A stretch of 64,000 nt of DNA from Macrocybe gigantea. Its lineage: Eukaryota; Basidiomycota; Agaricomycetes; Agaricales; Callistosporiaceae. This document shows, piece after piece, positions 58,570-64,000 of the stretch. The position numbers and the translations under genes are program-made. The stretch spans positions 62,001-126,000 of the forward strand of contig SJRY01000050.1 of assembly GCA_011319805.1 (NCBI GenBank). The letters run 5' to 3'. The notes beneath the pieces are model-generated. The model was not told the origin of the DNA and did not search any database. It saw only the letters and a list, made by a program, of their open reading frames with translations. Numbering within the stretch: the stretch's first letter is position 1; each line of letters starts with the position of its first letter.

Positions 58570-60471
58570 CTACTGCGATCCATCATTGCGTTTCGTGGCC
58601 GTCCAGAACGCCGCTCGGTAGATGTAGTTGAGCATGCCTTTCGCGTTGTTGGTGTAAGTCGTGTTTATTGTTCTCTCGTTCTAATTTCGAGAAAGAAAAA
58701 CGGCTCATGAGTCGAGTCGCACTTTGAAACGCAGGAGGCGTGACTCACGAAAAAATCGAATCCTATGTCTCGCGCTAGATTCTTGACTTCTTCTAGGTCG
58801 AGTTCTATGGACACATCGTTCGTTGTACTGTTCTCCCAGTGCCAAAGAAGTGGCCCTGATACGTGGTATCAGCCTCTGAGATGCATCCACTTCATTAATG
58901 AAAGTCCACCTAGGTTTATCCAAACACCACCAGGCGCTAAGATCTTGTGGATGATTCGAAGATAATTGACAATATTCTTGGCCTGACAAAGTGATTCAGA
59001 AATGTGTTGCCAATAACCAAGAGAAACAATTGGCCGACAGTGTCGATGAAGAAGCAGGTCAACACGGCATCCCACTGTCCAGCTTGCGGTTCGCTGGGAT
59101 CAACGGATTCGGCACCATACAGTTCCTCAAAGTCACCTTGAAAGCTCCCGAATCAGATATGCCAACTTATGGGATCATTGGACGTTTCAGTGCTGTTCAC
59201 CTGCGACGAGTGAGAAATTTGATCCGGAGGGAATGGCCGAAGGCAAGACATCAGGGATAGATATTGGTTGTAGTATGACTTGTCGTGATTGAGCATTAGA
59301 AAAGCTGTGGATGTATGGATACAATGTATGGCTTTTAATTTCATCGGTCCTGCAGATATACCAGCTTGCAGTCTGAACTTCCAGATACGCGCAAGTAAAC
59401 TTACTTGTTAAGTATGAAGTATGAGGCGAGTAACATATAATAAGAAAATTCGTTTCCCTGACAAGCAAAACCTATTTTGAAAATGGCTATGATTCAACAC
59501 ATGTCAAGCTAGGGATCTGATATCGTACCTAGACAAGCGACATCGTATGCGAGTCGACCGAGTCCAGCACCCGGTACGAGGACTCTAAGCGACTGCCTAG
59601 ATTATAGAAAGATATGAAGTAAAAGACTCGGGCGATTGAGCAGGTGAAACCAACCTATTTTCTGGTGAGACATGAGAGAAATGCTGCAGTAGCGCTTCCT
59701 TCATAGGCTCATAGCATGCGTCTCGCTCGACTTTACCCTGGATAAACCTGCCTCAGAGCTAGATCAAAACAATTTAGTATATGAGAAAGACCTGTTCACT
59801 CCAATCCCGTACAAATTGCTTGAGCGTACTTCTTAATTTCTCCATATCGGATTCAGTTGGTCTATATTTTCCGGCCGCGGGAGCTCCCTTCGGTTTGATA
59901 TCCAAGTGTCCGTGAGAGCTGTCACTCCCATGGTTATGTGAATGGGATGAATGAAGGTGTTGGTGCGAATGAGATAAAGCTACAATAGTCAACATTTGCA
60001 AGAATCGCCAGGATATATGCAAAGGAAGCTCACGATGAGGATGATGAGGCGTGTCGTCTTCATGTTCAAACATTCCATCAGATTCCTCATCAAAATCTAC
60101 GTTGTGTCCAAAAATTTCCGGATTGGCGACAATTTGCCCAAGGAACTCCCCGTTCGCCAGAATAGCCTTGTCTATGGCATTCAGTTTCTGCTTGTAACCA
60201 AGCTTGTCAAGCAACTCTTGATCGGCGTTCGGAATACGATATATATCTTTTCTGCGACGGTTGTTCATAGCAAGCTAAACTCAAGAAATAAGAAAGCCGA
60301 GATATACTCATGGACACCAGCGGACCGCCTACAGAATACTTTGCATAACTTCGGAATGTCGCAACTACATTGGAGAAATGTACTTGTTCTGTATCATACA
60401 CAAATTAACAAATATGCTTATACATAAAATACAGACATACCTTCCTCTGCCTCTGTTGGATGAGTTGCCAT
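58570..60471 (-). CDS. N2227-family methyltransferase (carnosine N-methyltransferase-like)
   Basis: SAM-dependent methyltransferase of the N2227/CARNMT1 family. Minus strand. The start is ATG 60471 (MATHPTEAEE), which splices in frame to EQVHFSNVVATFRSYAKYS and then to MNNRRRKDIYRIPNADQELL and NGEFLGQIVANPEIFG. A His-rich linker (HSHQHLHSSHSHNHG) lies near 59900-59970. Motif I RVLVPGAGLGRLAYDVACL, then QGNEFSYYMLLASYFIL, IPDVLPSAIPSGSNFSLVAG, the DTV..IVSL..YWQHISESL region, APGGVWINLGPLLWHWENS and IELDLEEVKNLARDIGFDF. Stop TAG at 58570-58572. About nine introns; no frame correction needed. Only 119 bases from the divergent ISY1 gene. Role in peptide N-methylation is inferred from the family. 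Confidence 0.85.
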
Positions 60472-60590
60472 GGACGATTGAAGCTCGGGGATAGATAAGC
60501 GCAACCGTTTAAGTGCACGGGCTTTATTTGTCTGTGTTGTACAATGGCTTCCAGCTCTGTGTCCTCCCAACTTCGGCATCGACTGTCACA
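60472..60590. promoter_or_regulatory. Compact bidirectional promoter, N2227 methyltransferase / ISY1
   Basis: 119 bases between two head-to-head start codons, so both 5' leaders and core promoters must share or overlap this stretch. No TATA box evident. Confidence 0.55.
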
Positions 60591-61780
60591 ATGGCAAGCA
60601 TACAATGAATGAGATTGCAACTATTCTTGCTGACTCTTCGTGTTCTGTAGGCTCGCAATGAGGAGAAGGCGCAATCCATGCTTTACCGCTTCCGCGAAGC
60701 CCAGGCTGCGGAGCTCGGACTAGGAACGCGGGCTGATCGGCGTCCAAGGATGGCAAGCGCTTGCAAAAGCCTGAGGGAATGCGAACGGTGGAGAGGCGAG
60801 ATTCTGAGAGAAATTAGCCGGAAAGTATCCAAAATTCAGGATGGTTTGTGCTATCTATATTAATGGTCTCATGTCGCTGATATATCTTTTGCCCATAGCG
60901 GGTCTATCGGACTACGAGGTTCGCGACTTGAACGACGAGATTAACAAGTTGATACGTGAGAAACGTCATTGGGAGAATCAAATAGTGGCCTTAGGGGGGC
61001 TAATTACAGGAGGAACGTCGCCATGTTGGATGAGGATGGTCGAGAGGTGCCAGGAACGAAAGGATACAAGTGAGTTTTTATGTTCTTATTGTCTTGATGT
61101 TACATTTAATTCAGGACAGATATTTTGGTCGCGCAAAAGAGCTTCCCGGTGTCAAAGAGCTTTTTCAAAGTAGGAAACATGAAGAAGAGGAAGAGAACAA
61201 AATATTCTCGTACTACAAAAAGTTTTTGAATCAGGGACCAGCATATTATGGCGATCTTGACGAAGTGGATGGAAATCTCTTGCTATTTGAACGTGAAGCC
61301 GAAGCAGAAAGTAGGGGAACGTGCTGCGTGTGCTCCCGCAATTCTCATCAATTCTTTGCAGAATGGGAAGAAGCTGCTAACAACGTCCGAGAAGCATTGG
61401 GTTTACCACGCGATGCTCCGCTTCCTAAATTCACTGTCTCGGACCATTCCATTGAACCGTCAAGACCTCAGGCATTAAACTCGCAGAAACGCAAGGCAGC
61501 CGAAGGGGATGGCGATGTCGAAATGGCGACCCCTGACGGCGATATGAAGAGAGCCAAGTCAACAGACTCATCATCAGATTCGACGCCAACACTTGCTACA
61601 GACTCAAAACACGATCCAACCTATTTCAATGCACAGATGGCAGCATCATTCATTCCCTTCCTTCAGACAGAAGATCTCTTGCCTCCAAAATTGCCCACAA
61701 GGGAAGAAATGGAATTGATATTACTTGACCTGCGGAAAAAGGCCTTGCTCGAAGAGTATTTTGGCGAAGAAGGCTCGTAA
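60591..61780 (+). CDS. ISY1: Pre-mRNA splicing factor ISY1
   Basis: Component of the Prp19-associated complex, active in the first and second steps of splicing. The ATG at 60591-60593 forms a 3-nt coding part of exon 1, followed by a 57-nt intron (60594-60650) with a GC donor; exon 2 gives ARNEEKAQSMLYRFREAQAA and RECERWRGEILREISRKVSK. Next exons: GLSDYEVRDLNDEINKLIREK, RHWENQIVALGG, NYRRNVAMLDEDGREVPGTK, YFGRAKELPGVKELF and FSYYKKFLNQGPAYYGDLDE. The C-terminal region is KR/DE-rich and ends LLEEYFGEEGS (stop 61778-61780). At 60993-60998 a run of six G breaks the frame; seven G would give ALGGANYRRN as in the family. Such a strongly conserved gene is unlikely to be dead, so a homopolymer undercall is suspected. 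Confidence 0.9.
60594..60650 (+). other. GC-AG intron directly after the ISY1 start codon
   Basis: Donor GCAAGC, internal CTGAC at about 60630, acceptor TTCTGTAG. It joins ATG to GCTCGCAATGAGGAG, giving the family N-terminus MARNEE. No alternative GT donor produces this N-terminus. Confidence 0.6.
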
Positions 61781-63771
61781 TCGTCCTCTTTCCTGTACTA
61801 TGCCCTGTTTCAGCCGAGAAGACTGCATAGTTGTGCCAGATTGCTGTCTCCTGTTGTATATCACCGATGACAAGCTCTTTCATCTTCGAATAATCCGAAT
61901 TCTCATAACTTTGACGAATTGAAACTGTCGGCATTGCCGCGGGCCGAAGGTGAGTAGAATGGTGGACTAGCATACTCCGAGGCATATATAGATGTCCCAC
62001 TCTTTCAATTCAAGACTTCTTAAGCTGTTACTCAGTTTTAGGTGTCTTTTGGCTCATGAATCGTAAAGCGACATAGATTGTGGCTTTTATCGACACGGAT
62101 ACAACGAGAATAGGACTTTCGTAAGATAAAATGTTGTTCTAAATTGCACTAAAGTGCCGCCAAGGGCACGATCAACTCGGAGCCGTTCAATGTGCATCGC
62201 ATTCTCAGAGCACGAGCGCTGAGAACAGGCTTTCATTACCAGCGTAATATATCCACTGACATGTGGTCAGAGTATTCGAATCCAACATCTATGACGCTTC
62301 TCCTCCGGCATGCGTTTGGCTAGAACGACCAAGGAATTACTGATTAAGGACGTGAGTACCGCCTGATTGGTTTTTCGATCCAAAGATCTGTATTCTGGTG
62401 GACTGTCGTAAGGAGAAGAGTATGGTTGGCGATGGATCGAGTGCGCTGCTTTAATCACGCGTTCAATAGGTGGTCTGGAGAGGTAATAGATCCGATGGAG
62501 GATAACCAGTGATACAGAGCTTGTCCGAGCTAACCGCATTTCTTTCGCGAGTTAGTAGTTGTTATCATCCCGCGGAATCATCCTTCTTTCAATAGAAGTG
62601 CAACAGACATGATCTTGTACCATCAAATGCCGGTCAATTATTCGCGTACCCTGCGGCCAGTACCGCGGGCAGGTAAACCTGGGGCATGCCGCCGGCGAGC
62701 AAATTTTAGTGTGCATTCCAAGTCAAGTCTGAAGAAGTGCTCTTAGCGCGGTTCTGCTACTCCCAAAAGTACGCGAATGTCTCCCGCTGGGGTCACCGAT
62801 CTTCTTGCAGCATGTTGTAATGAGGAACGGTGTCCTACCTTCTGCCGCGCCGTCCCAGTAGGCTTTGGCAGACGAAAGCTCTGTCGTGATTCCGGGTCAA
62901 AGTGCACTAGAATCATTGCGTAGTGTTCGCGATAGAGAATGTATCCAGAAAACCGTTCAGAGAACTGGCTTAGGAATGTTTCTGTTTCTGTACATTTTGA
63001 GGCTCAAATAGAATCACTCAGAGATATTCCGATGGAGAAAATACTGACCTCAGCTAATTTCTCCTGGGTGGGGATGAACGCTAGCAACAGTCACGAATCA
63101 AAGGTGTAGACACTTAGCAATGATATTATGTAATACAATGTTCTGATAGCAACTGAGTACGTCCGAGATTCTAACCTTGACTGCGACCGCTAGGAGCCTC
63201 ATTGATGTGTGTCTAATTTCTCTGGGTACTGCACTTGGGTGCGTCCTCGTAAAAGCATATACCTTCCCAATCTAGGCTCGACAAATACCCTGTGGTATGG
63301 GCAACAAACAGCGCTGCTTTGCTTCAAATTTGGCTGAAGCCTGAATTCGTCGGCTTTCTGGTTTCATTCGCATTGCGGCACCTAGTTTCTCTATGGATGT
63401 CTTGGCAAGCCCGAAGTCAGAAAACCAAGGAGGTCCATGGGGCAGTGCCACGCCCTGGAAATGGCTTCATCGAAGATCCAAGACTGCATTTGAAAAGGGA
63501 CTGAAGTTGGCAATTGTAGTGCATCGGGAAACCGCCCTTCTCTTGCACCGCAACTTATGTCAATACTGTTTATCGCGGTCGAAGTATAAACTTTCAATCG
63601 TGGTCTCAGATCTCACCTGCAGAAGGCTAGGCCTCCTGCCTAACAGATTTCACGGCAGCGCCATTCGTCCACGGTGTTGGCGACGTCTTTATTGGTACAC
63701 TTGCATAACTATCTCTTCCCCATGCTGTCCATAAGCCTATTTAAACGATCATTGTCGCACCGTCTTTCGGC
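61781..63771. other. Gene-poor region with promoter of the right-edge gene
   Basis: About 2 kb with no supportable gene, RNA or mobile element. A TATTTAAA box at about 63738-63745 lies 30 bases before the next ATG. Confidence 0.45.
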
Positions 63772-64000
63772 ATGAATCCCTCACTCCATCTCGACGCTGT
63801 CTACGAAAAAATGGGCAAGACCGACGAAGAAACAGGATCACTTTTGGATCAGAAATCATCGCAAGATTCCAAGCCAAAATTTCCGCTGGAACTATTTCCG
63901 CTGGAGGCACGGCCGTATATCGAATTGATGCGGTTGGAAAAGGTAAGTGTGTTTTACTTTGTAGCATATCCTGCTTCATGGACTTGCCCAATAGCCCAAT
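63772..64000 (+). CDS. UbiA-family prenyltransferase, 5' part only (cut by window edge)
   Basis: ATG at 63772 opens a single exon of 57 residues ending FPLELFPLEARPYIELMRLEK at a GTAAGT donor (63943); a short intron with CCAATAG acceptor leads to CCCAAT at the very edge. The sequence RPYIELMRLEKP at an exon junction is how COQ2/4-hydroxybenzoate-polyprenyltransferase-like UbiA proteins begin, where P-x-G-x-x-LxxxP follows. Only the first exon is visible, so active-site motifs cannot be checked. It might be the housekeeping ubiquinone enzyme or a secondary-metabolism prenyltransferase; the N-terminus does not look like a mitochondrial presequence, slightly favouring the latter. Confidence 0.5.
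   Translation, partial: MNPSLHLDAVYEKMGKTDEETGSLLDQKSSQDSKPKFPLELFPLEARPYIELMRLEKVSVFYFVAYPASWTCPIAQ

Noticed and set aside
1..64000. Transposons, CRISPR arrays, rRNA genes
   Set aside because: No transposase or reverse transcriptase motifs, no regularly spaced direct repeats and no rRNA-like sequence were seen on either strand by reading.

Overview
The window is eukaryotic and almost certainly from a mushroom-forming basidiomycete (Agaricomycetes). Genes on both strands are interrupted by many introns of about 45-80 nt with GT...CTGAC/CTNAC...AG signals. The gene families (several cytochrome P450s, a secreted GMC oxidoreductase, F-box/LRR-like paralogs, GT90, CK1-like and APH-like kinases) fit that group. 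Only sequence reading was used: exon joins come from splice signals and continuity of conserved blocks, so most multi-exon boundaries are approximate.

Left third (0.6-17.8 kb): a secondary-metabolism cluster. In order: SDR dehydrogenase (+), P450 (+), secreted GMC oxidoreductase (+), P450 (-), P450 (+), a UbiA-superfamily membrane prenyltransferase/cyclase-like protein (+) and a geranylgeranyl diphosphate synthase (+). A GGPP synthase beside a UbiA-type protein and three P450s is the logic of the fungal cyathane (erinacine) pathway, where a UbiA-type enzyme cyclises GGPP. I infer a diterpenoid or prenylated product; its identity is not deducible. No glycosyltransferase, transporter or transcription factor of the cluster is visible here.

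Middle (18-50 kb): a tandem family of F-box/LRR-like genes (one clearly intact, one apparently intact, one broken, one short relic), a Zrg17-like CDF zinc transporter, an annexin, a small unknown gene, mitochondrial complex I 78-kDa subunit, another F-box gene, a CK1-like kinase, an AMSH-like JAMM deubiquitinase, a GT90 glycosyltransferase, an APH-fold kinase, a Mug135-like gene, a small unknown gene and a 2OG-oxygenase-like protein lacking its iron ligands.

Right (50-64 kb): PHO-4/PiT phosphate symporter, a gene-poor stretch, an inositol/sugar MFS transporter, an N2227-type (carnosine N-methyltransferase-like) methyltransferase divergent from the splicing factor ISY1, another gene-poor stretch, and the first exon of a probable second UbiA prenyltransferase cut by the window edge.

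Across the window about a dozen genes, including conserved housekeeping ones (ISY1, annexin, AMSH, GT90), need one single-nucleotide correction, usually one missing base, to keep the conserved protein in frame. This pattern points first to consensus sequencing error rather than pseudogenes, and it affects how the cluster's P450, GMC and UbiA genes should be read.
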